The position numbers and the translations under genes were made by a program. A stretch of DNA of 64,000 bases from Schizochytrium sp. TIO01 (lineage: Eukaryota > Sar > Bigyra > Thraustochytrida > Thraustochytriidae), in the NCBI GenBank assembly GCA_004764695.1, contig SMSO01000025.1:5696362-5760361 (forward strand), written 5' to 3'. The notes under the pieces are model-generated. The model worked only from the letters and a program-made list of their open reading frames with translations. It was not told the origin of the DNA and did not search any database. This document shows, in pieces, positions 31,638 to 43,762 of this stretch (its first letter is position 1; every line of letters starts with the position of its first letter).

Positions 31638-32477
31638 CTACAAGTGTTGCTCCACCATCGAAGAGAAAAAATAGAAACCAGTCATGATAATGCCGATCGC
31701 GTAAATACCAGCCGGCACTGATACTGCAGAGGCACAGAGGAAGACACCACCCCAGATGGACACAGTGGCACCAAGGTACTGAGGGTGCGGAACCACGCTA
31801 AATGGGAAGCCAAAGACCCAAGGTACTTGCTTGCCAAGTCGGCAACCGTAGTAAACGCCGGCTTCACCAATCGATTGATAAACACCTCCATTAAAGAGCT
31901 GGCCAAGCATAAAGAGCTCACCTGCAAGAATAAGTTGTGCATCCCCACGCGACGCAAAGAACTCAATGGTCTGCTCTGGCAGTGCCATGATGTTCTCTTT
32001 CGACATCCAAAAGTCAAAACCAAAGTACCAAACGGCGAGAGCGCACATTTGGAAGAGCTTGATGGCGTGTGCAGCAAGTGCAAAGACCTCGAATGGCTCA
32101 CCAAAGGGCTTGAAAATTTTGTAGAATACGCTCGCGTTAGTCCACACGAACAGGTAAAACACGTGCGGTGTCGAGAGTGCCGCTACGATGTACCAGAACC
32201 TCGGGTCGTCCAAGAAGGTACGTTCATTGGCAGCTTCTTCAAGACGCAGGTCTTGGACGAGGCTACGTCCGATGTCTTGCGGACTTGCCTTAGACATGGC
32301 CATGTATATCGCCCAAGGTGCTGCGAGGATGAGTAGAATCAAGCCTTGCAGTTTGCGATCCGTGTGCGGTCCCTTGGCAACTTCATTCTTGCTTGTGGTT
32401 GTCTCTACTGCGTCTTCGCCTCCTTTCACAGGCCTGCTATCCTTGTTGGCCACGTTCTTGCGCTGGGTCACCGCCAT
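31638..32477 (-). CDS. PEMT: Phospholipid N-methyltransferase (PEMT/Opi3 family)
   Basis: I start at the ATG at 32477 (279 aa). An upstream ATG at 32594 would add 39 residues encoded largely by a CAAA/CGAA repeat (FVRLFVCLFKE), which looks like leader sequence. After a hydrophilic N-terminus there are about five or six hydrophobic helices. The C-terminal half holds the family signature: GVYYGCRLGKQVPWVFGFPF, then PHPQYLGATVSIWGG, and a final helix ending SSMVEQHL. These enzymes methylate phosphatidylethanolamine, or its mono- and dimethyl forms, to phosphatidylcholine with S-adenosylmethionine in the endoplasmic reticulum. The protein is longer than human PEMT (199 aa), with an extra N-terminal helix. 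Which methylation step it performs cannot be read from the sequence. Confidence 0.85.
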   Translation of the reverse strand: MAVTQRKNVANKDSRPVKGGEDAVETTTSKNEVAKGPHTDRKLQGLILLILAAPWAIYMAMSKASPQDIGRSLVQDLRLEEAANERTFLDDPRFWYIVAALSTPHVFYLFVWTNASVFYKIFKPFGEPFEVFALAAHAIKLFQMCALAVWYFGFDFWMSKENIMALPEQTIEFFASRGDAQLILAGELFMLGQLFNGGVYQSIGEAGVYYGCRLGKQVPWVFGFPFSVVPHPQYLGATVSIWGGVFLCASAVSVPAGIYAIGIIMTGFYFFSSMVEQHL

Positions 32478-32491
32478 CTTAGTCTCTTTGA

Positions 32492-32529
32492 ACAAACAAA
32501 CAAACAAACGAACGAACGAACGAACGAAC
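32492..32529. repeat. (CAAA)n(CGAA)n repeat in methyltransferase leader
   Basis: A compound tetranucleotide tract directly upstream of the preferred start of the minus-strand methyltransferase. Confidence 0.9.
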
Positions 32530-35500
32530 TTCCAGCTCTTCGGATCAACTCCCAGTCGCTGCCTTCTTGTGCAGCCCTTTGCACGTGTCTCCAAGCGTAA
32601 CTGCAGAGATTCAATTTTGTGTATGCCGGTGATCTCGAAGCCGCTGTGGCTGATCTGAGGATGAGGATGATAAATGATGATAATAATGAGGATGAAGATG
32701 ATGATACATAATGCAATCTAAGAGCACAAGATTCAATATTGGGAATAGAACTCAATTACAATGTGGTAGACAGTAAGTGCTACTAGGTAGGTAGGTAGCG
32801 AGTGACGCAGGTTGGGCTCATCTCTGGCTACGCTTTGAGTACAGAAAACCATATGGGTAGTACTTCTCCAGATAGGTATTTAATTCGCAGGAAACATTCC
32901 ATCAACCTCTGATAAGTATCATGTACATACCTCAGTACACCTATCTAGCTATGTATAGGGTTTTCGAGGTTACGCACTTCATGCTTCCACGTCAGCGAAG
33001 TGGTTGGTACCCAGAACGAGACGATGCTGGCTTGACCCGGCTACACGATCTTGCCCAGTTACGAAGTTTATGATTTCTCTTTTGAAAATTCGGAATGTGG
33101 CTGGGTAGCGTTTTGACATTGAAGGTATACAGATTGGAGACGAGTCTGAGAAAGAGTGGGGATAAGAAGGCTTCTTCTACGCAGTGGAAGAAAGGCTGCA
33201 AATTAAAAAAAGCTGCCTGTCGAGGGAGAGCTCAGAACCAATCAATCCCACAGACGGACATACACAGAAGTGGTGTACCTGATGAGCAACAACGAAATGC
33301 TTAGAGGGCTCGCCAATGCAATGCCATCAAATGTAGATATTTTCTACAAATGCCCAGACAACTGTACATGTACGACAAGTCTCTACTTATACGGATTGGA
33401 AATCTGAGTTTCTCGCAGAAGAATCGAAGTTTCCTCATTCTTCGATAACTTTCTAAAGAAGTTAGAGGGCCTATTTCTTTCAACCGTACTGTTGTAGTAT
33501 AAAACGGCAAAAAAGAACTGTTTTTCCTTTCAAAGGTTGGCAGGATATTTAATCTCTTATCACCACTGAACTGTTTGAATGCTAGACCTTCATTTTTTAA
33601 TGTAACCCTTGTTGGAGAATGAATTTGATGCGTTGTTAAAATGCAACAGCAGATGAATTTTGACAAAAACGATCTTTCCATGAACTCAAACCACAAAAAG
33701 GAGAACATAGCAGATTGGTCAGTCTGGAGCACCCTTGAGCAATATATCTTTAACGAAACCGTTATCCTCAAATATCATTCAAGCTAGTCTTCAGGTGTTA
33801 GGTGTCACCTGCGCCATCATCATCGAGTGCAAGTATTTGACATATGTTTGGAGACGAAATATCTTCAGATCAAGCTAGGTGCGATGGCCCTTGACTCAAA
33901 CACAGGACTAGGTAATTATTTTTCAGCCCAGATCTCTTGAAGAAATGCTTGGATCTGGTTCTAGCGGCTTCTTCGCAAACTGTAATGAAAAAATTAAAAG
34001 TGTAGTGTTTTTTTGTGTGTAATCCTTTGCAGTATAAAGTATATTTGTGAACTTTGACAGGCTATATTCAAAGGTATAACAATGATGGCAGATAGTATGC
34101 CTTGGCTCCAAAACTTAGCTATTGTCTCATGAACTTTGCTTTACTTTAACGAGGATATAGCCATAGCATACCGGGCGACAATTAAAGTTAAGAGCTTCTT
34201 CACTCAAGTTTGGTTTCACTCTCTTGATCCGTTCACTATTGTTCAAATTTATTGCAAGTTAGTGTGACATGCATGGCCTATCACTATTGAAGAGAACGAG
34301 TAGAAGATAAACACTTCTTGAACAAGCAAAAAAAAAAAGAATTAAAAAAGAATTAAAAGGCATCTAAAATAAAAGGTTAAAATAATGCGATGTTTAATAA
34401 GAATGGTAATAAATTTTAACAATATATATTACATTTATTCTAATATAGTTTAATTAAAAGTTGTTGTATCTTTACAAGGGCAATCCTGCTTGTTAACTAA
34501 TACATATATATTTTTAAACTTATATTATATGTTTTACTCTGTTTTTTTTCTTTTCTTTTTTTTTCTATATTTTTTTTTTTTTAAAGAGTAAAATAGAAAC
34601 TTTTTTTTTTAAAAAAAAATAATATATAAAATAAGAAATCGTTTTGAATTTTTATAATTCGAGTGTTTTTATTTTTGTTGTTTTTTTCTATGGAAAAGGT
34701 CGAAGTTTCACTCTAAATTGTATAAACGAAAGAAGTTTGGACACCTGCAAAACCATCATGGCGGCCACCCGAGAAAGCTGTACCCATACAAAGTATGTGA
34801 GGTTGTGTCTTGGTCTCAAACAAGTAAGTAATGTTCGTTTGTTTCGTAAGAAGAGGGTGCCGAAGGTCAATATGGAGAATTTGAGTCAGCACATGAGGAA
34901 AAAATCGCTACTGGTCACAATTCACTACCGAACGCATATGGGTTGCGCAGTCTACCTGAGCTCGGATGAAAGAAGATCGTCCCGAGAGACCTAAGAACTG
35001 TGACAGCATGTCGGGTTCTCTCATTGATGCCGATGCCAACACCGACACAGTCAAGTTGAAGCCGAGAGGCACGTACCATTTCAATTTGAGGTCTTGTTCG
35101 TTTGACCTGTATATTGTTCCATACGAATGAAAACAAGAAGAAAGACAAGTTTCGCCTGGCCTCCGAACAGTTCGACGAGTATTCCCACATCCACTTTACT
35201 TTTACAGCGCGAGACCTTGAAAGAAGGTCTCCATAAGGGTGGGTCACTTGCGGAGACGAGACGATAAATAAACCCACGGTACCAGCAATAAATAGACTAC
35301 GAAGAGGCATAAAGGCGCGCAGTTTCGCCACACAGAATACCTTGCTCATCAAGAAGCACAAAATAGCCTTCTGGGCTGTGGTTTTCATTCGAATGCCGGG
35401 GTACTCCTTCTCCATCACCTCTTGGCGAAGGGCAGATGTAGTACCTAATGGCAGTAGCGCTCAGAGCCAAATATGCATGAACGGTGTATTCTAAGTCAAC

Positions 35501-38500
35501 GTTCTATCGTAATGTAGCAACTAAGTGGTAGGTTCTTACCCTCTCAAAGTGTATCCAGACAGGCGCAGGAACGAGGATGCTGCCCGGGAACTGTCATTTG
35601 CGGAATAGCTGTTATCATTTGAGGTGGCAGAATGCTATTTGTCCATAGTTTTGCATAGAGAGTGTGGAGTGAGCGAGCAGGGCGAATTTGTGCTGCGCGG
35701 CGAATTCCCATTCCATTTCACGGCATCTTCCTCCACTTCGATGTGTTGCTCCGCCTTGCAAGATTTGCCGTTCAGCCAGCCACTATGAAACTATTTCCCA
35801 TGATGGATGGGGCCGAGAATGAGTTGGAGTATCATAGTCAGTCAGCGACCGCTCTTCGATTCGCCTTTTGGTTGAGGTGAGTGACAGTAGTCGCTGATGT
35901 AGTGTCTGCTCGACGGCAGCAGTTCTTGCTGACCCACTTCTGTGTGGTAATCGAAGAAGCAGCACTACCTGCTGTGGAACGATTCTCACCTGGCTATTCT
36001 ATGGTTCAACAATCCAGCATCAATGCTTCACAATCTAAATGGCGTCAAACCTGTCCAGTGTCAAAGTAGGCAATCGTAGAGTAGGCGAGTTCGGCCAGTG
36101 AGCTCTCGGTGCTGTTGATATTCATAAAATAAATAAGTAAATAAGTAAATAAATAAAAATCTTTAGAAGTTAATGAACGGACCTCCCCAAGCAAAGAACT
36201 CGCCATTCTCGTTCTCAGGCTCATCGTTGCTTCCGTTCATGCTCCCACGAAGATCAAGGTTTTGCCTTGGACCACTCTCCCATCGCTGTCGCTCCTGCTC
36301 CTTAGATACAGCTTCGTGGTTCCCGAATGATGCACATCATCTGCACGATAACCATGATGGCCAAGAACCGAGATGACGGTGAGTTTGATGCATCACAAAT
36401 CGTAACTTGAAGGTAACTAACTAACCAACTAACTAACTAACCACTGCCTAACTAACAAGAATATACATTCCCTATCATTTGTATGCAAGGCCCCCCAAAT
36501 GGACGGCTGCGACGCGGGAACTGTCCGTGTCCACAATTCGGTACAGTACCAAACATTTGGGCCCCTTTTAGTCCTCCCCTGCCCCGGCTCCTGGCTCTTA
36601 GGCCTCTTTATAAATGGCAAACCTTTGCGGGGCAGGTGTTACAGGGGACACAGGAGAGGGTCACAGTAGGAGTTCAGGCGCATTAAAGATACTGCTCGCG
36701 CGCATAGGGGGCGAGGAGGGACTTCCTTGCCTATTCTGATAGGCCGCCAGGTGGAGCGTTCAAGGCGTGCCTCAGAGGCGGGTTCGGCAGAGGGAGGGTC
36801 CCGGCGAGTGTGTATGCGCGTGCTTGCGGCTTAGCGAGCCGGCTTGGAGGGCGGCTGCCCGCTTAGCGAGCGATGATATTACAGGTTTGGGCGGTGCTTT
36901 TTTTATTTTATATTGTTTTATTTTATTTTATTTTACTTTTACTTTTTGAGCCAAAACATGGAATGAAAACTTGTTCGATTGCCCTTATTATATCTAGGCC
37001 CGCTTTTTTCATTTTAAAGTTTAAAAATTAGTTTAAAATAGCAATTTTATAGTAAACAAGCAAAGAAGAAGAAGAAGAACTTATAAAACTAAAAGAACAT
37101 ATTTGTTCTCTTCATAGTAGTGGAACGACTAGGAGGAGTTGAGATCACAATTTTATCGTTTCCAACATTTCTCGACAACAAACTTCTTTGAAAGAAACAA
37201 ATCAAATGCGTGCTCAAAGCTGATAAAGCACCGTCCGCAAGATTGCTTGTTTGCTGTCGCTGGCGTTGCTGCTGTGGCGCTCTGGACCTTGGGCTGCATG
37301 TAGCGAGGATCTTCGAGAGTGCAGGCTGACCTGCCCTCGATGCAGAAGAACATTGCCGAGGAGGTGCTCACTCCCGACTTCCGAAGATCGATTCACGAAC
37401 CATTCACGAACCATCGGAAGGAAAGCCATCTCTGCTGTATCCATCAGTTTACTATTTTAGCTTCGCTCACCGTTTGTTTATTCATGGACTGCATTGACAA
37501 CTAACTCAGAGAGTTCAAGAAGTGCAATCTCTCTCCCTTACTTTCACATCTCGCCGTCATAATCTCTACAGAAGAATAGAACGAACGAAAGCAAAATACG
37601 CTCAATTGAATTGAATTGAATTGAAATGAATTGAGATGAATTGAATTGAATTCGACTTGAATTTAATTTATTTTTAATTTTAAAATAAATGAAAAGAAAA
37701 CTTATTGTTGAATACCTAAATTCAATGGTATGGAGATCGAATTGACCAAAGTCTCGAATTCCGGAGGATTACAAAAACAGCAGCTTGAAAAAGAAGATCT
37801 TCGGCGCTGCGATGATGCCTGTGCACCAGTACAGGAGAACACGATCTCTTGCTTGCTTGCTTGTGCGTGCATGCAGGTTTGTCAAAACAAAGGGGCTGCT
37901 GAGAGCCGGCTGAGAAAGTTTGGCGCTTGCGGGTGGAATTTCTTGCTCGATGGCCAAGACAACTAATTAATTAATTAATCACCTTTATTTGTTCCTTTAC
38001 AGCACAAATAGTCGAGAAAAGAAGAGGAATACAAATTTGAGCAAACTTTTATATGTATAGTAAATATATCCTTAAGTAGCCACTAAAGTTACATAAAAAC
38101 TTCTCAAAAGCTCAGAGGGAAAAGAGTGAGAGAGAGAGTGACAGAGAGAGAGTGAGAGAGAGAGAGAGGGAAACAAAACAAAAGTGGCCTGAGACAAGGC
38201 GAACTAAGCTTGAAGAAGAGCAGCACTTTTGCTAAAAGCCCGTGTCGCGGCTGCTTCGTTCCAGGTATGTACCTGGTACTAGGCACGGGCTGCGCTGCCT
38301 TTGCTGAGGAGACCCCGACCAGCGCCGCCTTTGAGTTCGTCCTGCTCTGCCTCGAGGTAATCTGATCTTTTAACTACCGTCGTTGAGTGATCAATCTCAT
38401 AGATACCGAGCTACTTCATGATTAACAGTTTTTATTATGGTTAAATGATTGTAGTTCAAAACTTTCATGCTTCAGTGTCCGCAATAGTAAAGAGGGAGGG

Positions 38501-38649
38501 AAGTAAGTAAGTACCTATTGTAAAGAGTTTTAAAGTTCTATCGTAGATGTTTGTATATTCCTACTGTGATTTTAAACATAACAAGATCACGATAAAAAGG
38601 TAACTTCGCTGCTCAGCCATCCACAGATAATATAGATGGATAGATAAGG
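32530..38649. other. Gene desert, second
   Basis: No gene I can support in 6 kb. Contents include a very AT-rich spacer (34320-34650), GC-rich islands (about 36480-36890, 37210-37440, 38200-38365) and a CTAA repeat at 36410-36450. A 167-codon minus-strand frame at 34915-35418 has one hydrophobic segment but no domain. Two short minus-strand frames at 38204-38263 and 38279-38362 end in similar peptides (AFSKSAALLQA, LLSKGSAARA). Confidence 0.4.
37604..37662. repeat. (TTGAA)n degenerate repeat
   Basis: About a dozen imperfect TTGAA/TTGAAT units lie between a GC-rich island and an AT-rich stretch. Confidence 0.85.
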
Positions 38650-38862
38650 GAGAGAGAGAGAGAGATACAGAGAGAGAGAGAAGTAAATATGTAGATATAT
38701 GTATGTATGTATGGATGTATGTATGTATATACGGGAGATACAGACAGAGAGAGATATAGACATACAGACCTGAATTGACATCGCTCAGAGTGATCGCCGG
38801 TCGATCCTCTCTTCGCTCTCTCGCTCGAACTCCACGCACGCACACACACACACACACACACG
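38650..38862. promoter_or_regulatory. Simple-repeat leader or promoter of dapA: GA, TATG and CA runs
   Basis: GA runs (38650-38685), a TATG/GTAT run (38697-38730) and a CA run (38839-38861) lie in series just upstream of the dapA start at 38918. The CA tract is only 57 bases from the ATG, so it probably lies in the transcript leader. A role as promoter elements is inference. Confidence 0.45.
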
Positions 38863-38917
38863 CTCTCGCAAGCAGCCAGCCTCCGTCGCAGACACACCGC
38901 CACACATCGTCTATATC

Positions 38918-39835
38918 ATGGGTCGCTTGGAGCTCGCAGGCGTCTTCCCGGCGCTCATTACGCCCTTCTCCGAGGACGGCACTGAGGTGGACTACGAAGC
39001 CCTCGAGAAGTTGATCGATGCCCAGATCGCCGCTGGCGTCGCCGGCCTTGTCCCCATCGGCACCACCGGTGAGTCCCCTACCCTGAGCAGCGAGGAGAAG
39101 GACAAGATCATCGCCCTCTGCGTGGAGAAGGCCGCCGGCAAGTGCAAGGTCATCGCTGGCACAGGCTCCAACAACACTGCTTCCACCGTCGCCGCCACCA
39201 AGAAGGCCAAGGAGGCTGGCGTTGATGCTGTTCTCATCGTCAACCCCTACTACAACAAGCCTAGCCAGGAGGGTCTCTTCCAGCACGTCAAGGCCGTCAA
39301 CGAGGTTGGCGTGCCCATCGTGCTCTACAACATCCCCGGCCGCACCGGAATCTCCCTCACCGCCGACACCGTGGCGCGCATGTACAGCGAGCTCGACCAG
39401 GTTTGTGCCGTGAAGGAGGCCACTGGTTCCCTCGACATGGCCTCTGAGATTCGCTCCAAGTGCGACATCACAGTGCTCTCTGGTGACGACTCCTTGACTC
39501 TCCCCCTCATGGCCGTTGGCGGCTCCGGTGTTGTGTCCGTTCTCAGCAACCTCGCCCCCGAGGCTGTCGTCAAGATGGTCAAGACTGCCGCTGAGGGCGA
39601 CTTCGCCAGTGCCACCAAGCAGCACATCGAGCTCTTCCCTCTCTTCAAGGGTATGTTCTGCGAGACCAACCCGGTGCCCTGCAAGTACGCCATGTCCCTT
39701 GCTGGCATGTGCAACCCTAGCGTGCGTCTTCCCCTCGCCCCCCTCGCAGAGTCATCCAAGGCATCCGTTGAGTCAATTTGTGACACCGCTGGCATCGTCA
39801 GCGCTGAGAACGGCGCCAAGAAGGCCAAGGCCTAA
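38918..39835 (+). CDS. dapA: 4-hydroxy-tetrahydrodipicolinate synthase
   Basis: This 305-aa enzyme condenses pyruvate with aspartate semialdehyde, the first committed step of lysine synthesis by the diaminopimelate route. All key elements are present: the GTTGES loop with the Thr pair at 49-50, NPYYNKP at 109-115, YNIPGRTG with catalytic Tyr137 and substrate Arg142, and VKEATG with the Schiff-base Lys166. The length equals bacterial enzymes, and there is no N-terminal targeting extension, so a cytosolic location is likely. The frame is uninterrupted and codon third positions are overwhelmingly C or G, far more biased than in neighbouring genes, suggesting high expression. The close resemblance to bacterial DapA suggests lateral or endosymbiotic origin. 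The long antisense frame over this gene is a by-product of the codon bias. Confidence 0.97.
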   Translation: MGRLELAGVFPALITPFSEDGTEVDYEALEKLIDAQIAAGVAGLVPIGTTGESPTLSSEEKDKIIALCVEKAAGKCKVIAGTGSNNTASTVAATKKAKEAGVDAVLIVNPYYNKPSQEGLFQHVKAVNEVGVPIVLYNIPGRTGISLTADTVARMYSELDQVCAVKEATGSLDMASEIRSKCDITVLSGDDSLTLPLMAVGGSGVVSVLSNLAPEAVVKMVKTAAEGDFASATKQHIELFPLFKGMFCETNPVPCKYAMSLAGMCNPSVRLPLAPLAESSKASVESICDTAGIVSAENGAKKAKA

Positions 39836-41660
39836 GTAACATTCATTACGTACCTGCGTACCTTTCGTTTGCTCGACTGTCTCACTTTTTAACAATCGGT
39901 CGATCAATCAACCAAATTGCTCACCCGGCTTTGCAACCAAATCAACGAAATTAACTACCTACTTACCCTACCACCCACCCACTCCTTCATTCATCTTTTT
40001 AAATTTACTACCTCATTTCCAACATTCATTTCTACTCCTCCATCCTTTCCCATACATTCCGCTGCTTCTAGGTAGTATATAGGAGGTGCATGTGTGTGCT
40101 TTTCACCAAATATGACTTTGGATGAATTCAGAGTAAGTGGTTAGTTAATTAACCTCCACTTCTTCTTTCCTTTCTTCAGGAATCAGGATGTTCAATTAGT
40201 CCTTGACTCGGTTTGCTTTGAATATTTCGCCATGTATAGCTAGCTGGCTAACTTTTCCATGATTTTTTTTTTTTTTTTTTCTCTAAACAGAACTACGAAT
40301 CTCATGAGTAACAACATTGAACGGTAGGCTTGATTCATAAAGCACATATATGCGTGCGTACTTTGAATTAACGAACCTCGAAGGTGGATTCTTGCTCTCG
40401 ATATCGCCACCGCTCCATCATCATCAACAAAAAGAAACTGACTTGAACCATTGCGCAGGCGGATCGTACAAAATTTCAAATCTACCGCTGGTGTATAAAC
40501 AAGTGTAACAATATGGCAATTTCATTATGTTTGCTATCTTCGCGTCATTAACACCTATACAAATGGATAACATGAACAAAAAATAATTCAGTAAAACATC
40601 AAATAGGAAAGGTAGTCGAATTCAACCTCTGTATGCTCACCAACTTGCCCCGCACCGGCTTTTTCCTTTAACAAAATGAAATAAAATGTTCAGTCTGGAC
40701 GTTGTTGCTTCGAGCGAATGCTTTGTGCTGGAAATGAAATACGCTCTCTAAAAATCACTTTATCGCAGATAGTATGCAGGACAAGAATGCAATTGCATGG
40801 TAAATTGCAGTCCTTGTATATACAGCGTTGCTCGATTACAACGAACACGAAACAAGAGATGAGTGCGTGGAAAGGGTCTGGCTCTACTCACAATGATCTG
40901 AAAGTCAAGAGAAAAGCAAAAACTTAAAACGTAACGAAATCGGGCATTAGTACAACATTGTCTGTGTATTTTTAAAAGTTTGTCTAGGAACAAATTTGAG
41001 TGATTTTATTGTTTGCTGGCACCAACAAGCAGAGTTGAAATCTTGCCACTACTGTTTTACATTGCAGCTTTTTGTTCACTTTCCTTTTCGTGGTTTGTAT
41101 ATAATGGCCACGCGATTGAATATAATTAACCAGCCTAAAGGAAAGCGGCAGATCCCAAGTTTGTGCGCGCAAAGGCAATAAACAGCACACGGTCAGATTT
41201 TCCCTAGTATATGTCGTTTTGGCTAATTGATGCGCAGGCACAAGATTCATGAGCTTCACGTGCATGATGTCTGAGCCTCCTAAATTCTTCATTCCCTACC
41301 TAATTGAGGGTTCATAAAATGTGAGTATGCGTCGCTCTTAAGTCCAACAAGCAAGCTATCCTGATATGCCATTCGCTTGCATGCAGAAAACTCTCTTAGA
41401 TACTTGGCCCACTCCCCAGGCCTTGCCTGGCCTGCATGCATGCACCTGCACTAACACTTGTGCGAGCTAAAACCATTCGCAATACCCCTGGCTGCCTACG
41501 ACCATTACATTGGTTGATTAAGTAGCCTTTGAAAATAGTAGGAGCATCAGAACAGTAGTAGCGAATAGTAAGAGTACACGCGAGACGAGGCAGGGCAAGA
41601 TATAACACGGCAAACTGGGAAGCAAGTTGAAGCGAGATAGGGCGTGACGCTTGACGGTAC
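39836..41660. other. 3' flank of dapA and of the prenyl synthase
   Basis: Tail-to-tail spacer without a supportable gene. A T-run of 20 lies at about 40262-40281. Confidence 0.5.
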
Positions 41661-42920
41661 TTAAGAGCTGCGGTTGACAATCTTGAGCGCCATGCGAATG
41701 AGGGAGTCACGCGCCGGCGACGGGTGGAGTTGAAGTGCACAGGAGATGGCCTTCTCAACGTACGCAGTTGCAAGTGCACGTGTCTGCACGATGGACTGCG
41801 ATGAGTGCACAGCGGAGGCGGCAATGTCGATGTCCTCCGGGTAAGAGAACTTGCGCTCGATAAGAGGGCGGAGCTCCGGGTGCGACTCCTGTGCAATGAG
41901 CACCGGTGCGGTCGCGAGGCCCTGCTTAAGATCCGCCAGGGCCGGTTTTCCGAGGGTCGCAAGGCTTCCCTCAAAGTCAAGCGCATCATCTATTAATTGG
42001 AATGCGTGTCCACAGCTCTCTCCGTACTGAAACGCAATAAGCTGAAGATCCTTTGGCGCGCCCATGAGCACCGTCGACGCGAGGATGCTGTTTGCCATGA
42101 GGCTGCCGGTTTTGTAGTAGTTTTTGCGGAGGTACATTTCAAATGCCGCATTCCCGCGGAGGTCGGGCTTCATCTGCATGACCTCTCCCTTCACGAGGTG
42201 CTCAATCGACGTACTGATAATTTCCACAACCTCCACGTTACGGAGCCGTGCCAGGCAGATGGAGGCTCTAGCCAGCAAAAAGTCTCCGGCCAGAATCGCG
42301 AGTTTGTTGCCAAACATCGAGTTCACAGACTTCACGCCGCGACGCGTGTCGGCCACATCAATGACATCATCGTGAAGCAGTGAGGCGGTGTGAATCTGCT
42401 CAGTGATGGCTGCCAGGCGTACCTGTTGTGCGTACATGGCAGCGACTTCTTCTGTGGGACGGGCCTGGCCTTGCTCAATGTCCATATGGGCCTGGAGGGC
42501 CTTGGACATGAGCAGCACGAGTGTGGGGCGAACCTTTTTGCCAGCTTCCTGGTTGAAGAAGTACTGGGCGACGGTCTCGAGCACGGGGTGGTCGCTGCCG
42601 AGAAGCTCCTTAATATTGGAGCTGAGGGCGTTGACGTCGTTCTTAACGAGAGCGAACGGGTCGACATCAGCGACGGATTGGAGCAGCGAGGCATCAACAG
42701 AGGTCGCGGAGGCACGTTGGCGAAGAGATTCACAGTCAGTGAAGTCCGGCTGTGGCATCCAGGTTGTGGGCTCGTCCAGGGCAAGGTCGTCGATGACGCT
42801 GTTCATGCTGCGCATGAGCAGATGCTCTTGAAGCGTCGCCAAACCGCGACCCTGCTGCGAGAGCACAGAGCGGCTCCGGGTGACCAGCGGAAGGCCATTA
42901 TTCAAGGCGCGACGCCACAT
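41661..42920 (-). CDS. COQ1: Mitochondrial long-chain polyprenyl diphosphate synthase (COQ1 type)
   Basis: I start at the ATG at 42920 (419 aa) because MWRRALNNGLPLVTRSRS is a good mitochondrial targeting sequence. An ATG at 42968 would add 16 residues. The domain contains GKKVRPTLVLL, the first Asp-rich motif LLHDDVIDVADTRRG, KLAILAGDFLLARA, the KTGSLMANS segment and the second Asp-rich motif LIDDALDFEG. The residue five before the first Asp is Ala, which leaves room for long products. These trans-prenyltransferases extend farnesyl or geranylgeranyl diphosphate with isopentenyl diphosphate to make the ubiquinone side chain. Yeast Coq1 acts in the mitochondrial matrix. Chain length cannot be read from the sequence. 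Human and some other enzymes need a second subunit; none is seen nearby. Confidence 0.93.
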   Translation of the reverse strand: MWRRALNNGLPLVTRSRSVLSQQGRGLATLQEHLLMRSMNSVIDDLALDEPTTWMPQPDFTDCESLRQRASATSVDASLLQSVADVDPFALVKNDVNALSSNIKELLGSDHPVLETVAQYFFNQEAGKKVRPTLVLLMSKALQAHMDIEQGQARPTEEVAAMYAQQVRLAAITEQIHTASLLHDDVIDVADTRRGVKSVNSMFGNKLAILAGDFLLARASICLARLRNVEVVEIISTSIEHLVKGEVMQMKPDLRGNAAFEMYLRKNYYKTGSLMANSILASTVLMGAPKDLQLIAFQYGESCGHAFQLIDDALDFEGSLATLGKPALADLKQGLATAPVLIAQESHPELRPLIERKFSYPEDIDIAASAVHSSQSIVQTRALATAYVEKAISCALQLHPSPARDSLIRMALKIVNRSS

Positions 42921-43275
42921 TTTAGAAAAAGGGACGGTGCAAGCAGGCCTCCGCGCCTCAGAACGCAATCACAATCCCAGTCTGGGCGTATCGCTCTGTG
43001 CAGCTCCTCGCTTGCTTGCTTGCTTGAATGAAATCCGCTTTGATCAATGATTTGATTGCCTCTTATTACGTAGTAGGTAGTACTGCTACTACTAACTAAC
43101 CTAAACCATAATTGTTTCCTTAATTATTTCCTTGTTCATTCAATCATTCATTCATTCATTTATTCATTTTTGTTATTACTAAATCTGCTAATTATCACCT
43201 GGGCACCTAGTGCTCAGTTACCTGCCTGCCTAGTAGTCCCTCATGATCGATTGTCATTGTTATAGTATTGTCATT

Positions 43276-43304
43276 CTTTTCTTTTCTTTTCTTTTCTTTT
43301 CTTC
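43276..43304. repeat. (TTTTC)n microsatellite
   Basis: Five to six pentanucleotide copies, followed by related CT-rich sequence. Confidence 0.9.
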
Positions 43305-43589
43305 TCTCCCTTTTCTGTTCTTTTCTTTTTCATAAATTGATTGATCAGATTGTCAGCATCGCAGTAATTGCAGGGCGTGACGATGGGAACGGCGACGGAG
43401 CGACGCTGCCAAGGCGGTCTTTCTGCTCTTCTTTTCGCCACGATGTCCAGCACCACGAGAGCGGTCACGAAATACCCAGCCCAGTGCCTCGCCAACGACC
43501 GATGGCGGTCGATCGTCGCCTAACTTCAACGCAGCATAGCATCGATCGCAGCATCACCACTGCAATGTTTGTTTACAACTTATACATTA

Positions 43590-43651
43590 TAAACAAACAA
43601 ACAAACAAACAAACAAACAAACAAACAAACAAACAAACAAACAAACAAACA
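43590..43651. repeat. (AAAC)n microsatellite, second copy
   Basis: About 15 perfect units with the same motif as the long array at 11147-11524. Confidence 0.95.
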
Positions 43652-43762
43652 GCTTAAGCTCGTTAGCTATTATTACTTACTTTCTATTCTTTCCATTTCG
43701 CTTTGGAACTAACTAACTCACTCTGATCATGTCGAGCGAAGTAAATGGTGAACGCAATGGAT

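Noticed and set aside
34915-35418. 167-codon minus-strand frame with a hydrophobic segment
   Set aside because: No domain; starts at GTG; a frame of this length is expected by chance about once in 64 kb.
38561-39625. 354-codon frame antisense to dapA
   Set aside because: It mirrors the codon bias of dapA and ends in simple-repeat peptide; dapA is unambiguous.
42390-43031. 213-codon frame antisense to the prenyl synthase
   Set aside because: Shadow of a gene with complete catalytic motifs on the other strand.
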